A DNA stretch of 64,000 nucleotides from Methylobacterium oxalidis (GTDB taxonomy: Bacteria; Pseudomonadota; Alphaproteobacteria; Rhizobiales; Beijerinckiaceae). Position numbers and translations under genes: made by a program. This document shows, piece by piece, positions 46,797 through 56,951 of this stretch. The notes beneath the pieces were generated by a model that did not search any database, was not told the origin of the DNA, and saw only the letters and a list, made by a program, of their open reading frames with translations. The number at the start of each line of letters is the position of its first letter. The first letter of the stretch is position 1. Location: NCBI RefSeq assembly GCF_007992195.1, contig NZ_BJZU01000050.1:1-64000 (forward strand), given 5' to 3'.

Positions 46797-48365
46797 ATGG
46801 CCGCCCCCGCCGCACGGAGCGCCCCAGCCGCCGAGCCGCCGCTCGACCGGCGCCGGATGCTCGCCTTCCTCTGCATGGTGTTCGGGATGTTCATGGCGAT
46901 CCTGGACATCCAGATTGTCTCCGCCTCGCTCTCGGAGATCCAGGCCGGCCTCTCGGCCTCGGCCGACGAGATCCCCTGGGTGCAGACGAGCTACCTGATC
47001 GCCGAGGTGATCATGATCCCGCTGTCGGGCTTCCTGTCGCGGGTGATCTCGACGCGCTGGATGTTCACGATCGCGGCGGGCGGCTTCACGCTGATGAGCC
47101 TGATGTGCGCGACCTCGACCTCGATCGACGAGATGATCGTGTGGCGGGCGCTGCAGGGCTTCATCGGCGGCGGCATGATCCCGACCGTGTTCGCCTCGGC
47201 CTTCACGATCTTCCCGCCCTCGAAGCGCCCGATCGTCTCGCCGATGATCGGCCTCGTGGCGACGCTGGCCCCGACCATCGGCCCGACCGTCGGCGGCTAC
47301 CTCACCGACCTGTTCTCCTGGCACTGGCTGTTCCTCGTGAACATCGTGCCGGGCATCTTCGTCACGGTCTCGACCTACCTGCTGGTCGATTTCGACAAGC
47401 CGAACCTCGACCTCTTCAAGCACTTCGACTGGTTCGGCCTCGCCTTCATGGCGGGCTTCCTCGGCTGCCTCGAATACGTGCTGGAGGAGGGTCCGAACCA
47501 CGACTGGCTCGCCGACGAGGCCGTGTTCGCCTGCGCCATCGTCTGCGCGGTCTCGGGCGTCGCCTTCTTCTGGCGCGCCTTCACGGAGCGCGAGCCCATC
47601 GTCGACCTGCGGGCCTTCGGGGACCGCAACTTCGCGGCGGGCTGCATCTTCAGCTTCGTGATGGGCATCGGCCTCTACGGGCTGACCTACCTGTACCCCG
47701 TCTATCTCGGGCGCGTGCGCGGCTACTCGGCGCTCCAGATCGGCGAGACGATGTTCATCTCGGGGCTCGCCATGTTCGCGACCGCCCCGATTGCCGGGCG
47801 CTTCTCGGGGCGCGCCGACCCGCGCGTGCTGATGGCGATCGGCTTCTCGGGGTTCGCGGCGGGCACCTGGATCGTGACCGGCCTCACGAAGGACTGGGAC
47901 TTCTGGGAGCTGCTGCTGCCGCAGGTGCTGCGCGGCTGCTCGCTGATGCTGTGCATGATCCCGATCAACAACATCGCCCTCGGGACCCTGCCGCCGGCCC
48001 GGATGAAGAACGCGTCGGGCCTGTACAACCTGACGCGCAACCTCGGTGGCGCGGTCGGCCTCGCCCTCATCAACACGCTCCTGAACGACCGCTGGGACCT
48101 GCACCTCGCGCGCCTGCACGAGCGCTTCACCTGGACGAACACGGCCGTGCTGGAGCGCCTCGACACGATGCGCCGGCAGTTCGAGGCGCTCGGCGGCGAC
48201 GCCGGCGCCCAGGCGCTGAAGGCGATGTCGAACACCGTGCGGGTGCAGGGGCTGCTGATGGGCTTCTCGGACGTGTTCCTCGTACTCACGGGTCTGTTCC
48301 TCGCCATGGCCTGCGCCACGCCCCTGATCCGGCGGCCGCGCGCCGCGGCAGGCGCCGGCCATTGA
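46797..48365 (+). CDS. DHA2 family MFS multidrug efflux transporter (EmrB/QacA type)
   Basis: Drug:proton antiporter of 522 residues with 14 predicted transmembrane helices. Motif regions seen include FMAILDIQIVSASLSEIQAG in helix 1, FLSRVISTRWMF and RALQGFIGGGMIPTVFASAF, and PTIGPTVGGYLTDLFSWHW. A cytoplasmic/periplasmic loop with arginine-rich ends separates the last helices. ATG 46797 was chosen over GTG 46779 because GGAGAG precedes it. It forms a tripartite-type pump with the adaptor; no outer-membrane channel gene is adjacent. The natural substrate is unknown. Confidence 0.93.
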   Translation: MAAPAARSAPAAEPPLDRRRMLAFLCMVFGMFMAILDIQIVSASLSEIQAGLSASADEIPWVQTSYLIAEVIMIPLSGFLSRVISTRWMFTIAAGGFTLMSLMCATSTSIDEMIVWRALQGFIGGGMIPTVFASAFTIFPPSKRPIVSPMIGLVATLAPTIGPTVGGYLTDLFSWHWLFLVNIVPGIFVTVSTYLLVDFDKPNLDLFKHFDWFGLAFMAGFLGCLEYVLEEGPNHDWLADEAVFACAIVCAVSGVAFFWRAFTEREPIVDLRAFGDRNFAAGCIFSFVMGIGLYGLTYLYPVYLGRVRGYSALQIGETMFISGLAMFATAPIAGRFSGRADPRVLMAIGFSGFAAGTWIVTGLTKDWDFWELLLPQVLRGCSLMLCMIPINNIALGTLPPARMKNASGLYNLTRNLGGAVGLALINTLLNDRWDLHLARLHERFTWTNTAVLERLDTMRRQFEALGGDAGAQALKAMSNTVRVQGLLMGFSDVFLVLTGLFLAMACATPLIRRPRAAAGAGH

Positions 48366-48547
48366 AGCGCCCAGAATAGCGGGGAAAACGGGTGCCCCCG
48401 GAGCGGGGTGCTCGCCTGCGTCGATAGCCCGTGCGACGTTCCTGCTCCCTCACGCGGGTTTGCGTTGGCTTGGCGGCCTCCCGATCTGCTAGACGGTTGC
48501 CGAGACACGAGGACGAAGCCCGCGCCCGCGGGCCCCGAGGATCGACG

Positions 48548-49705
48548 ATGGATTTTCTGAGTGCCATGGGCGGCACCGCCGCCGGATTCTTCGGCGCGGT
48601 CATCCCCTTCCTGATCGTGCTCACCATCGTCGTGTTCGTTCACGAGATGGGTCACTTCCTGGTCGGGCGCTGGTGCGGCGTCGGCGTCAACGCCTTCTCG
48701 ATCGGCTTCGGGCCGGAGATCTTCGGCTTCAACGACCGGCACGGCACCCGCTGGAAGCTCTGCGCCATCCCACTCGGCGGCTACGTGAAGTTCTACGGCG
48801 ACGCCAACGGCGCGAGCATCCCGGACCCGGAGGCGGTGGCCCGGATGAGCCCCCGCGAGCGGGCGATCAGCTTCCCGACGCAGCCCGTGGCCAAGCGCGC
48901 TGCGATCGTTGCGGCGGGGCCGATCGCCAACTTCATCCTGGCGATCGCGCTGTTCGGCGGCGCGATCTGGCTCAGCGGCCGCTACGAGCTGCCGCCGCGG
49001 GTCGAGGCGGTGATGCCCAACAGCGCCGCCGCGCGCGCCGGCTTCGAGCCCGGCGACGTCATCAGGGCGATCGACGGCACGCCCGTCACCAACTTCATCG
49101 CCATGCAGCGCACCGTCTCCGGCAGCGCGGACGCGACCCTGACCTTCACGGTGGAGCGTGCGGGCACCGAGACGCAGATTGTCGCGACCCCGGAGGTCTA
49201 CGAGGAGCGCACGCCCTTCGGCCGCCACCGCCTCGGCCGCCTGGGGATCCAGGGCCCGAAGGGCAGCGAGGCCAAGCTCGTCCAGTACGGGCCGGGCGAG
49301 TCGCTCGTGCTCGGCGTGCAGGAGACCTACTTCGTCGTCGACCGCACCTTTGCCTATCTCGGCAAACTGGTGACCGGCCGCGAATCCGCCGACCAGCTCT
49401 CGGGCCCGATCGGCATCGCCCGGGTCTCGGGCGAGGTCGCCAAGGCCGGCGGCGTCGGCGGCCTCGTCGGGCTCGTGGCGCTGCTCTCGGTCTCGATCGG
49501 CCTCCTCAACCTCTTCCCCGTGCCGCTCCTCGATGGCGGGCACCTCATGTTCTACGCCTACGAGGCGGTCCGCGGCCGTCCCCTGAGCGAGCGCGCGCAG
49601 GAGATCGGCTTCCGGATCGGCCTCGCCCTCGTGCTCATGCTGATGCTGTTCGCCGCCTGGAACGACATCCTCAACCTCGGCGCCTCCTGGGGCCGCGGGA
49701 CCTGA
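48548..49705 (+). CDS. rseP: RIP metalloprotease RseP
   Basis: Site-2 intramembrane protease of 385 residues for regulated proteolysis, for example of anti-sigma factors and remnant signal peptides. The zinc site is FVHEMGHFLVGR (His32, Glu33, His36) with the second motif LFPVPLLDGGH. One PDZ domain is clear between them (VMPNSAAARAGFEPGDVIRAI). Fewer PDZ residues than E. coli RseP, as usual in alphaproteobacteria. Start set by MDFLSAM with GAGGAT upstream. Confidence 0.95.
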   Translation: MDFLSAMGGTAAGFFGAVIPFLIVLTIVVFVHEMGHFLVGRWCGVGVNAFSIGFGPEIFGFNDRHGTRWKLCAIPLGGYVKFYGDANGASIPDPEAVARMSPRERAISFPTQPVAKRAAIVAAGPIANFILAIALFGGAIWLSGRYELPPRVEAVMPNSAAARAGFEPGDVIRAIDGTPVTNFIAMQRTVSGSADATLTFTVERAGTETQIVATPEVYEERTPFGRHRLGRLGIQGPKGSEAKLVQYGPGESLVLGVQETYFVVDRTFAYLGKLVTGRESADQLSGPIGIARVSGEVAKAGGVGGLVGLVALLSVSIGLLNLFPVPLLDGGHLMFYAYEAVRGRPLSERAQEIGFRIGLALVLMLMLFAAWNDILNLGASWGRGT

Positions 49706-49732
49706 GCGCCGGCCCGGTCCGACCGGCATTCG

Positions 49733-49757
49733 GGGCCCGCCGCGAACCGGCGGGCCC
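49733..49757 (+). terminator. Hairpin after rseP
   Basis: GGGCCCGCCG and CGGCGGGCCC form a perfect 10-bp stem with a 5-base loop, 27 bases past the rseP stop, followed by TTC. It separates rseP from bamA transcriptionally, at least in part. Confidence 0.55.
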
Positions 49758-50165
49758 TTCGCGCGTCCGGGGGCTGAATGCATTCCCAGCGGCCGGCCGC
49801 CCCGGCGGCGGCCCGGCAGCGGCCGAATTCGGCCACAATCCGGCGTCTCCGGCGGGTGCGGGCATCGCACGCTCAAGGTTACGGAAAGATTTCCGCGTCC
49901 CCGCACCGTTTTGAAAAGCCTACGGTTTTCGCGGCTTTACGCTGCGTTCACCCTGATTTGCGATGCTGAAAAAACCGCTCGCATCGTTAAGTGGCGCGAA
50001 GGCCACGACCCTCCAAAATCCCAAGGAGCGGGTTCCTCGGAGCGTTTGCTTCGGTAGGGAATCCCGCTAGAAGCTGGGCTGGGACCAGATGGCAGGACCG
50101 CCGGGTAACGGCTGCCTGCCTGCGGGTGCGAACCCGCGGCGACAATAAAACAGACGGGCGATTAC
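49758..50165. other. Intergenic region upstream of bamA
   Basis: About 400 bases including a comparatively AT-rich block (49880-50000) where the bamA promoter must lie. It contains CGGAAA-GA-TTTCCG (49882-49895), several A/T runs and a GCGGGT-GCGA-ACCCGC hairpin with a GNRA-type loop at 50122-50137, in the bamA leader. I could not assign a convincing -35/-10 pair or sigma-E-type promoter. No coding segment seen. Confidence 0.4.
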
Positions 50166-52742
50166 ATGATGTCGATGACGGGGAAGCGCCGGCGGAAGTC
50201 GGTGGAACGGGCCATCGTCCTAGTCGCCGCCGCAGCCGCCGGTGTCGCGCTGGGCGGGGCCGCGCAGGCGCAGCAGATCGTCGTCCAGGGTAACAGCCGC
50301 GTCGATTCCGACACGATCCGTTCCTACGTCACCGGGACCGCGTCGGGCTCCGCGGAGGAGGCCCGCCGCAACCTGCTCGCCAGCGGCATGTTCTCCGAGG
50401 TCCGCGTCGCGCAGAGCGGCGGCCGCACGGTGGTGACGGTCCGCGAGAACAACCTCATCAACCGCGTCGTGTTCGAGGGCAACAAGAAGGTCGAGAAGGC
50501 CACCCTCGAGGGCATCGTCGAGGCCAAGGCCCGCGGCCCCTTCAGCCTGAACATCATCAACGCCGACATGCAGCGCATCCGCGAGGTCTATCGTCGGGCC
50601 GGCCGCGGCGGCGCCAAGGTCAGCTACCGCACGGTGGACCTGCCGAACGGCCGCGTCGACGTGATCTACACGATCGACGAGGGCGACAAGACCGGCATCG
50701 TCGCCATCAACTTCGTGGGCAACAGCGCCTACTCGGAGGGCAAGCTCAGGGACCTGATGAGCTCCTCGGAGATGAACCTCCTGAGCTTCATCAAGACCTC
50801 CGACGTCTATGATCCGGACCGGATCGCGGCCGACCTCGAAGTCGTGCGCCGCTACTACCTGAAGAACGGCTACGCCGATTTCCGCATCGTCAACGCCGAT
50901 GCCCGCTACGTCGAGGCGCCCGAGGGCGAGAAGTCCGGCTGGGTCATCACCGTGACGGTGGAGGAGGGCGCCCAGTACCGCGTCGGCGCGGTGGCGATCG
51001 ACTCCCGCCTGCCCGGCCTCGACACGAGCAACCTCGAGGGCGAGATCCGCGCGAGCGTCGGCGACGTCTACAACGCCGAGGACGTGGAGAAGACGCTCAC
51101 CGGCGTCACCACCCAGATCGCGCGCCAGGGCTACCCCTTCGCCCAGGTCCGCCCGACCGGCCAGCGCGACCGCGCCACGCAGCAGGTCTCCCTCGGCTTC
51201 GTGGTCGAGGACGGCCCGCGCGTCTACGTCGAGCGCATCAACGTCCGCGGCAACACCCGCACCCGCGACTACGTCATCCGCCGCGAGCTCGATATCTCCG
51301 AGGGCGACGCCTACAACCGCGTGCTGACCGACCGGGCGGAGCGCCGCCTGAACGGCCTCGGCTTCTTCAAGAAGGTCCGCTTCTCGAACGAGCCGGGCTC
51401 CGCGCCCGACCGCGTCATCATCAACATCGACGTCGAGGATCAGCCCACGGGCTCGTTCTCCGTGGCGGGCGGCTACTCCACGCAGGACGGCATCATCGGC
51501 GAGGTCTCGGTCTCCGAGTCGAACTTCCTCGGCCGCGGCCAGTACGTCCGCGTCGCCGGCACCGGCGGCCAGTACTCGCGCGGCTTCGACTTCTCGTTCA
51601 CGGAGCCGTACTTCCTCGGCTACCGCCTCGCTGCGGGCTTCGACGCCTTCTACAAGTACAGCGACCTGACCCGCTACTCGCGCTACGAGACGACCGTCTA
51701 CGGCGGCCAGCTCCGCGTCGGCCTGCCGATCACCGAGGAGTTCGGCGTCACGCTGCGCTACTCGCTCTACAACACCGAGCTGACGATCCCGAACTCGATC
51801 AAGCGGCCGTTCAACGACTGCTCGAACCCGATCCCGGGCTTCACCAACGTCTACCCGGCCGGCACGATCCTGAACGGGCAGAACGTCGGCGGGCTCTCGG
51901 TTTACAACTTCACGACCATCAACCAGGGCAACTGCGCCCTCAACGGCGAGGCGTCGATCGCGCTCAAGGGCTCGACCGGCAACACGCTCACGTCGCTGGC
52001 CGGCCTCACGCTCGCCTACTCGACCCTCGACAACATCGGCTCGCCCCGCAACGGCCTCTACGCCGAGCTCAAGCCCGACGTGGCCGGCCTCGGCGGCGAC
52101 TCCAAGTTCTTCCGCGTGACGGGCGAGGCCCGCTACTACAAGGAGCTGTGGGAGGACGTCGTCGGCTTCATCCGCTTCCAGGGCGGCCACATCTCGTCGC
52201 TCGACGGCAACCCGCTGCGGATCACCGACCAGTTCTTCCTCGGCCCGTCGCTGGTGCGCGGCTTCGCCCCGAACGGCATAGGCCCGCGCGACGTCGGCAT
52301 CGCCGACAGCCGCTCGAACGCGATCGGCGGCTCCACCTACGTGGGCGGCACCCTCGAGGTGCAGTTCCCGATCTGGGGCATCCCGCGCGATCTCGGCATC
52401 AAGGGCGCCGTCTTCGCCGATGCCGGTACGCTGTTCGGCTATCACGGTCGCCGCACCTTCAACGTCAACGGCGACGCCTTCATCAACGGCCTCGCGCCGG
52501 GCGGCGTCTGCAACTTCAACGCCCTCACCATCGGTGTCGAGCCGGAGTGCGTGAACGTCCGCGACAACGCCAAGATCCGCTCGTCGGTCGGCGCCTCGAT
52601 CCTGTGGAACTCCCCGCTCGGACCGATCCGCTTCGACTACGCCTACGCACTCACCAAGGACGAGGGCATCCTCACCCAGTACGGACGCGTGGGTAAGGAC
52701 CAGATCCAGGCGTTCCGCTTCTCGGGCGGGTCGCGCTTCTAA
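50166..52742 (+). CDS. bamA: Outer membrane protein assembly factor BamA
   Basis: Essential Omp85 insertase of 858 residues. A signal peptide ends at AAQAQ. Five POTRA domains follow (for example [18 protein letters not shown] and [20 protein letters not shown]). The C-terminal 16-stranded barrel has the VRGF motif in [15 protein letters not shown] and a final phenylalanine (GGSRF). ATG at 50166 has alternatives at 50169 and 50175, and no strong ribosome binding site is seen. Extracellular loops contain a cysteine pair (NDCSNPIPG and QGNCALNG). Confidence 0.97.
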   Translation: MMSMTGKRRRKSVERAIVLVAAAAAGVALGGAAQAQQIVVQGNSRVDSDTIRSYVTGTASGSAEEARRNLLASGMFSEVRVAQSGGRTVVTVRENNLINRVVFEGNKKVEKATLEGIVEAKARGPFSLNIINADMQRIREVYRRAGRGGAKVSYRTVDLPNGRVDVIYTIDEGDKTGIVAINFVGNSAYSEGKLRDLMSSSEMNLLSFIKTSDVYDPDRIAADLEVVRRYYLKNGYADFRIVNADARYVEAPEGEKSGWVITVTVEEGAQYRVGAVAIDSRLPGLDTSNLEGEIRASVGDVYNAEDVEKTLTGVTTQIARQGYPFAQVRPTGQRDRATQQVSLGFVVEDGPRVYVERINVRGNTRTRDYVIRRELDISEGDAYNRVLTDRAERRLNGLGFFKKVRFSNEPGSAPDRVIINIDVEDQPTGSFSVAGGYSTQDGIIGEVSVSESNFLGRGQYVRVAGTGGQYSRGFDFSFTEPYFLGYRLAAGFDAFYKYSDLTRYSRYETTVYGGQLRVGLPITEEFGVTLRYSLYNTELTIPNSIKRPFNDCSNPIPGFTNVYPAGTILNGQNVGGLSVYNFTTINQGNCALNGEASIALKGSTGNTLTSLAGLTLAYSTLDNIGSPRNGLYAELKPDVAGLGGDSKFFRVTGEARYYKELWEDVVGFIRFQGGHISSLDGNPLRITDQFFLGPSLVRGFAPNGIGPRDVGIADSRSNAIGGSTYVGGTLEVQFPIWGIPRDLGIKGAVFADAGTLFGYHGRRTFNVNGDAFINGLAPGGVCNFNALTIGVEPECVNVRDNAKIRSSVGASILWNSPLGPIRFDYAYALTKDEGILTQYGRVGKDQIQAFRFSGGSRF

Positions 52743-52754
52743 GACAAAGGGTCG

Positions 52755-52783
52755 CGCGCCGCTCGGGTTTCCCGGGTGGCGCG
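52755..52783 (+). terminator. Hairpin between bamA and lpxD
   Basis: CGCGCC/GGCGCG arms enclose an inner CGGG-TTT-CCCG stem. It occupies most of the 50-base bamA-lpxD spacer and ends ten bases before lpxD. It may act as a processing or attenuation site in an otherwise continuous operon. Confidence 0.35.
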
Positions 52784-52792
52784 TTGTCCGTG

Positions 52793-53854
52793 ATGTCCGA
52801 TCCCGTCTTCTTCTCCGCGAACGCTTCGCTGAGCCTCGGCGCCGTCGCCGAGGCGGCCGGCCTGTCCCTGCCGGAGGGCGCGGACCCGGCCCTCGTCCTG
52901 ACCGGTGCGGCGCCGCTCGAGAGCGCCGGCCCGGCCGACCTCGCCTACATGGACAATGCCCGCTACGGGGACGCGCTCGCCGCGACCCGCGCGGCCGTGT
53001 GCCTCGTCTCGCCGCGCTTCGCCGCGCGCGTGCCGGCCACGACCGTCGCCCTCGTCACGCGCGATCCCTACCGCATCTACGCGGCGCTCCTCGCCCGCCT
53101 CCATCCGGACGCGATGCGGCCGGCCTCGCTCTTCGGCAGCCGCGGTGTCTCGCCGGGCGCGCACGTCCACCCGGACGCGCGGCTCGAGGAGAACGTCCAG
53201 GTCGATCCCGGGGCGACGATCGGGCCGGGCGCCGAGGTCGGCTCCGGCAGCGTGATCGGGCCCGGGGCCGCGATCGGCCCGAACGTGCGGATCGGGCGCG
53301 ATTGCAGCGTCGGCGCGGGCGCGACCCTCACCCACGCCCTCGTCGGCAACCGCGTCATCGTCCATCCGGGCGCCCGGATCGGCCAGGACGGGTTCGGCTT
53401 CGCCATGGGGGCGAGCCACATCAAGGTCCCGCAGATCGGCCGCGTCATCGTGCAGGACGACGTCGAGATCGGGGCCAACACCACGATCGACCGGGGCGCG
53501 AGCCGCGACACGGTGATCGGGGAGGGGACCAAGATCGACAACCTCGTCCAGATCGCCCACAACGTCGTGATCGGGCGCCACTGCGTCATCGTCTCGGGCG
53601 TCGGCATTTCGGGCTCGACGACGCTGGAGGACTACGTCGTTCTCGGCGGCCAGGTCGGCGTCGTCGGCCATCTGCGGATCGGCCGCGGCTCGCAGATCGC
53701 CGGCTCCTCGAACGTCAACAAGGACGTCCCGCCGGGCAGCCGCTGGGGCGGCACGCCGGCCAAGCCCGTGCGTGCGTGGTTCCGCGAGCTCACGACGCTG
53801 GCCAGGCTCGCCGAGCGCTCGGGGAAGGGCGAGCGGGACGAATCCGCCGACTGA
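52793..53854 (+). CDS. lpxD: UDP-3-O-(3-hydroxyacyl)glucosamine N-acyltransferase
   Basis: LpxD, 353 residues, third step of lipid A synthesis. An N-terminal uridine-binding domain ([17 protein letters not shown]) precedes a left-handed beta-helix of hexapeptide repeats. The catalytic histidine lies in [33 protein letters not shown] and [20 protein letters not shown] are conserved. The ATG was preferred over a TTG three codons upstream. Confidence 0.97.
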   Translation: MSDPVFFSANASLSLGAVAEAAGLSLPEGADPALVLTGAAPLESAGPADLAYMDNARYGDALAATRAAVCLVSPRFAARVPATTVALVTRDPYRIYAALLARLHPDAMRPASLFGSRGVSPGAHVHPDARLEENVQVDPGATIGPGAEVGSGSVIGPGAAIGPNVRIGRDCSVGAGATLTHALVGNRVIVHPGARIGQDGFGFAMGASHIKVPQIGRVIVQDDVEIGANTTIDRGASRDTVIGEGTKIDNLVQIAHNVVIGRHCVIVSGVGISGSTTLEDYVVLGGQVGVVGHLRIGRGSQIAGSSNVNKDVPPGSRWGGTPAKPVRAWFRELTTLARLAERSGKGERDESAD

Positions 53855-53877
53855 CCGCGCCTCGGCCGATCCGTGGC

Positions 53878-53908
53878 CTTGCGCGGCGCCGCGCGGGCGC
53901 CGCGCAAG
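53878..53908 (+). terminator. Strong hairpin after lpxD
   Basis: CTTGCGCGGCGCC and GGCGCCGCGCAAG form a perfect 13-bp stem with a 5-base loop, 23 bases past the lpxD stop, followed by AATTCG. This is the longest hairpin in the window and a likely transcription end, cutting the envelope cluster before the kinase gene. Confidence 0.65.
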
Positions 53909-54095
53909 AATTCGCGAACGCGTCGGTTTTGAGCGGTTCCGGTGACGGGCCGGGAAGGCGCGCGGGTGCATGGCTCGGGCGAGGCGGCCGCTGCCCCGGT
54001 GCGACAGGCCCGCGCGCCATCTATCCGTGGCCGCAGGCATGGCTAAGGTCAGGCGGCTCCGAGGAGCACCGATTCGGCGGGGGCCACACACCATC

Positions 54096-56339
54096 ATGGG
54101 CCAGAGGCAGGCCACGGAGGCGCGCGCGGCGTCGTCCGCCGAGGCGTCGCATGGCGGTACCGCGATCCGCGCCGGACGCGCGCTTCTCGTCGTCTCGATT
54201 CTGCTCCCCGCTATCCTGCTTGTATTGGCGAGCTGGCACAACCGCGTTGAGGTGCTGCGGGAGGCCGACGGCCGCGTCGAGCGCACGCTCCGCGTTCTTC
54301 ACGAGCACGCGATCAAAGTCTTCGAGACCCAGAAGCTGATCATCGACCGGATCAACGGTCGGTTGCGCTTCATCGACTGGTCGCGGGAGTCCGACCGCCT
54401 CGATCTGCACCGCTTCCTGGCCGACCTGCAGAAGAGCTACGAGCAGGTCGCGACGCTGACGATCACCGACGCCGAGGGACGCCTCGTCGCGAGCAGCCGC
54501 GCGCACCCTGCCGATCCGAGCGTGAGCTTCACCGACCGCGACTGGTTCCAGGCGCTGCGGGCCACCGACCGGGGCGAGCTCTTCGTCTCGCGCTCCTATC
54601 TCGGGCGCCAGTCCGGGCAGCCGGTCTTCAACGTCGCCCGCCGGGTCTACAGCGCGGACGGAAGCTTCCAGGGCGCCGTCGCCCTCTCGGTGGACCGCGG
54701 CTACTTCGAGACCTTCTACCGGGAGGTGGACCCGGACCTCGCCCACAACGTCGTGCTGGTGCGCGGCGACGGCGAGATCCTGGCGCGGGAGCCGGCGACC
54801 GCACTGATGACTCTGCCGCCGAGCGCGCCGATGATGCTCGCGATCGGCCGCGGCGACGACGGGCCGTACCGGGCGGTCTCGGCGGTGGACCGGGTGTCCC
54901 GCATCTTCTCCTTCCGGCAGGTCGCCCCCTACCCGGTCTACATCGGCTTCGGCGTCAGCGAGGCGGGGGTTCTCGCCGCCTGGCGGCGGCACGTGCTCGG
55001 CTACGCCCTCGTCGCCGCGCTCGCCGCGGCGAGCCTGTTCGGCGTCTCCCTGCTGGCGTTCCGCCAGATGCGGCAGGAGCGGCTCGCCACGCGGCGCTGG
55101 CGGGCCGCGGCCGACGCGCTGACGGCCGAGGCCGCGGAGCGCCGCCGGGCCGAGGAGCAGCTCCGGCAGGCGCAGAAGATGGAGGCGGTCGGCCGCCTCA
55201 CGGGCGGCGTCGCCCACGACTTCAACAACCTGCTGACGGTGGTCATCGGCAACCTGGAGATGGCCCAGCGGCGTGCGGCTGACATCGACCCGCGCCTGAT
55301 CCGCGGCATCGACAACGCGATGGAGGGTGCGCGCCGGGCCGCGACCCTGACCCACCGCCTCCTCGCCTTCTCCCGCCAGTCGCCGCTCAGCCCCGAGACC
55401 GTCGACGCGAACCGGCTCGTGGCGGGCATGTCCGACCTGTTCCGCCGGACGCTCGGCGAGCAGGTCGCGGTCGAGACCGTGCTGGCGGGCGGACTCTGGC
55501 TGACGCAGGCCGACGCGAACCAGATGGAGAGCGCCATCCTCAACCTCGCTGTCAACGCGCGCGACGCGATGCCGGAGGGCGGCAAGCTCACCATCGAGAC
55601 CGGCAACGCCTACCTCGACGAATCCTACGCCGCGCATCACGAGGAGCTGCGCGCCGGCCAGTACGTGATGGTCGCCGTCTGCGACACCGGCACCGGCATG
55701 CCGCCCGAGGTGACGAGCCGCGTCTTCGAGCCGTTCTTCACGACGAAGCCGCCCGGCAAGGGCTCGGGCCTCGGGCTCGCCCAGGTCTACGGCTTCATGC
55801 GCCAGTCGGGCGGCCACGTCGCGGTCTATTCCGAGGTCGGGCAGGGCACCGCGATCAAGCTCTACTTCCCCCGCCTCGCGCGCGCCGCCGGTGAGGTGCC
55901 GGGCGATCCGCGCCTGAAGATGGAGACGCCGAGCCTGATCCCCGGCGTGCTGGAGCGCGCGCCGCAGCCCGGCCTGACCGTGCTCGCCGTCGAGGACGAC
56001 CCGATGGTGCGCGCCTTCACCGTCGCTGCGCTCGAGGAGGCGGGCTACCGCGTTCTCCAGGCCGCGGAGGGGCCGCAGGCCCTGCGCCTGATCGAGACCG
56101 AGCCCGAGATCGCGCTCCTCTTCACCGACGTCGTGCTGACGGGTCCCCTCGACGGCCGCAGGGTCGCCGACGAGGCCCTGCGCCTGCGCCCCCAGATCAA
56201 GGTGCTGTTCACGACCGGCTACACCCGCAACGCCATCATCCATCACGGCCGCCTCGACGAGGGCGTCGATCTCCTCGTCAAGCCGTTCACGGCGGCGAGC
56301 CTCGGCCGCAAGGTGCGCGCCGCCCTCACGACCGCCTGA
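54096..56339 (+). CDS. Hybrid sensor histidine kinase/response regulator
   Basis: Membrane sensor of about 747 residues. TM helix at about 28-46, then a periplasmic Cache-type double sensor (SFTDRDWFQALRATDRGELF, GAVALSVDRGYFETFY) and a second TM at about 300-320. The phosphoacceptor His is near 373 (LTGGVAHDFNNLLTVVIG). The ATPase domain is complete (NLAVNARDAMPEGG, DTGTGMP, FTTKPPGKGSGLGLAQVYG). A C-terminal receiver has VEDDP, phospho-Asp near 677 (FTDVVL) and VKPF. ATG 54039 would add 19 residues. No output regulator is adjacent. Confidence 0.93.
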   Translation: MGQRQATEARAASSAEASHGGTAIRAGRALLVVSILLPAILLVLASWHNRVEVLREADGRVERTLRVLHEHAIKVFETQKLIIDRINGRLRFIDWSRESDRLDLHRFLADLQKSYEQVATLTITDAEGRLVASSRAHPADPSVSFTDRDWFQALRATDRGELFVSRSYLGRQSGQPVFNVARRVYSADGSFQGAVALSVDRGYFETFYREVDPDLAHNVVLVRGDGEILAREPATALMTLPPSAPMMLAIGRGDDGPYRAVSAVDRVSRIFSFRQVAPYPVYIGFGVSEAGVLAAWRRHVLGYALVAALAAASLFGVSLLAFRQMRQERLATRRWRAAADALTAEAAERRRAEEQLRQAQKMEAVGRLTGGVAHDFNNLLTVVIGNLEMAQRRAADIDPRLIRGIDNAMEGARRAATLTHRLLAFSRQSPLSPETVDANRLVAGMSDLFRRTLGEQVAVETVLAGGLWLTQADANQMESAILNLAVNARDAMPEGGKLTIETGNAYLDESYAAHHEELRAGQYVMVAVCDTGTGMPPEVTSRVFEPFFTTKPPGKGSGLGLAQVYGFMRQSGGHVAVYSEVGQGTAIKLYFPRLARAAGEVPGDPRLKMETPSLIPGVLERAPQPGLTVLAVEDDPMVRAFTVAALEEAGYRVLQAAEGPQALRLIETEPEIALLFTDVVLTGPLDGRRVADEALRLRPQIKVLFTTGYTRNAIIHHGRLDEGVDLLVKPFTAASLGRKVRAALTTA

Positions 56340-56486
56340 GGTCCGCCTCCCGCGACGGGCGCAGCAGCCCGCATCCGCCCTCGGGACTTGCGTCCGCCCC
56401 TATTTCTGACGAAGACGCTCTGAGCTTTCGCGGATGAGCGGGCGGCGCTCGGCCGCCTTCGGGAACGAGAAGAGGTGCAAGACCCG

Positions 56487-56951
56487 ATGAGCGAGACGGC
56501 GCGTGAACTCGGCTCTGCCGATATTCAGCAGGTGCTGGAGCTGCTTCCCCACCGCTACCCGTTCCTGATGATCGACCGGATCATCGAGATCGACCGCGAC
56601 GAGAGTTGCATCGGCATCAAGAACGTGACGATTAATGAGCCGCAATTCACCGGACATTTCCCGGACCTGCCCGTCTTCCCCGGCGTGCTCCTCATCGAGG
56701 GCATGGCGCAGACCGCGGGCGCCATCTGCTGCCGGCACATCATGACGGACGAGCTGCGCACCAAGCAGGTCTTCTTCATGACGATCGACAAGTGCAAGTT
56801 CCGCAAGCCCGTCGTACCGGGCGACACGGTGCGCTACCACATGAAGAAGCTGAACCAGCGGCGCACCATGTGGTGGTTCCGCGGCGAGGCCCGCGTCGGC
56901 GACACACTCGTGGCGGAGGCGGAGATCGGCGCGATGCTGGTGACGGAGTGA
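56487..56951 (+). CDS. fabZ: 3-hydroxyacyl-[acyl-carrier-protein] dehydratase FabZ
   Basis: Hot-dog fold dehydratase of 154 residues that feeds fatty acid synthesis and balances lipid A acyl supply. Catalytic His57 and Glu71 are in [26 protein letters not shown] sequence ([17 protein letters not shown]). [14 protein letters not shown] is the family N-terminal motif. ATG 56487 chosen over GTG 56475. Its stop overlaps the lpxA GTG start. Confidence 0.97.
   Translation: MSETARELGSADIQQVLELLPHRYPFLMIDRIIEIDRDESCIGIKNVTINEPQFTGHFPDLPVFPGVLLIEGMAQTAGAICCRHIMTDELRTKQVFFMTIDKCKFRKPVVPGDTVRYHMKKLNQRRTMWWFRGEARVGDTLVAEAEIGAMLVTE

Noticed and set aside
45161..48379. Plus-strand frame of 1072 codons across tetR, hlyD and the MFS gene
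   Set aside because: It crosses gene boundaries and operators and has no motif; the three true genes explain the region.
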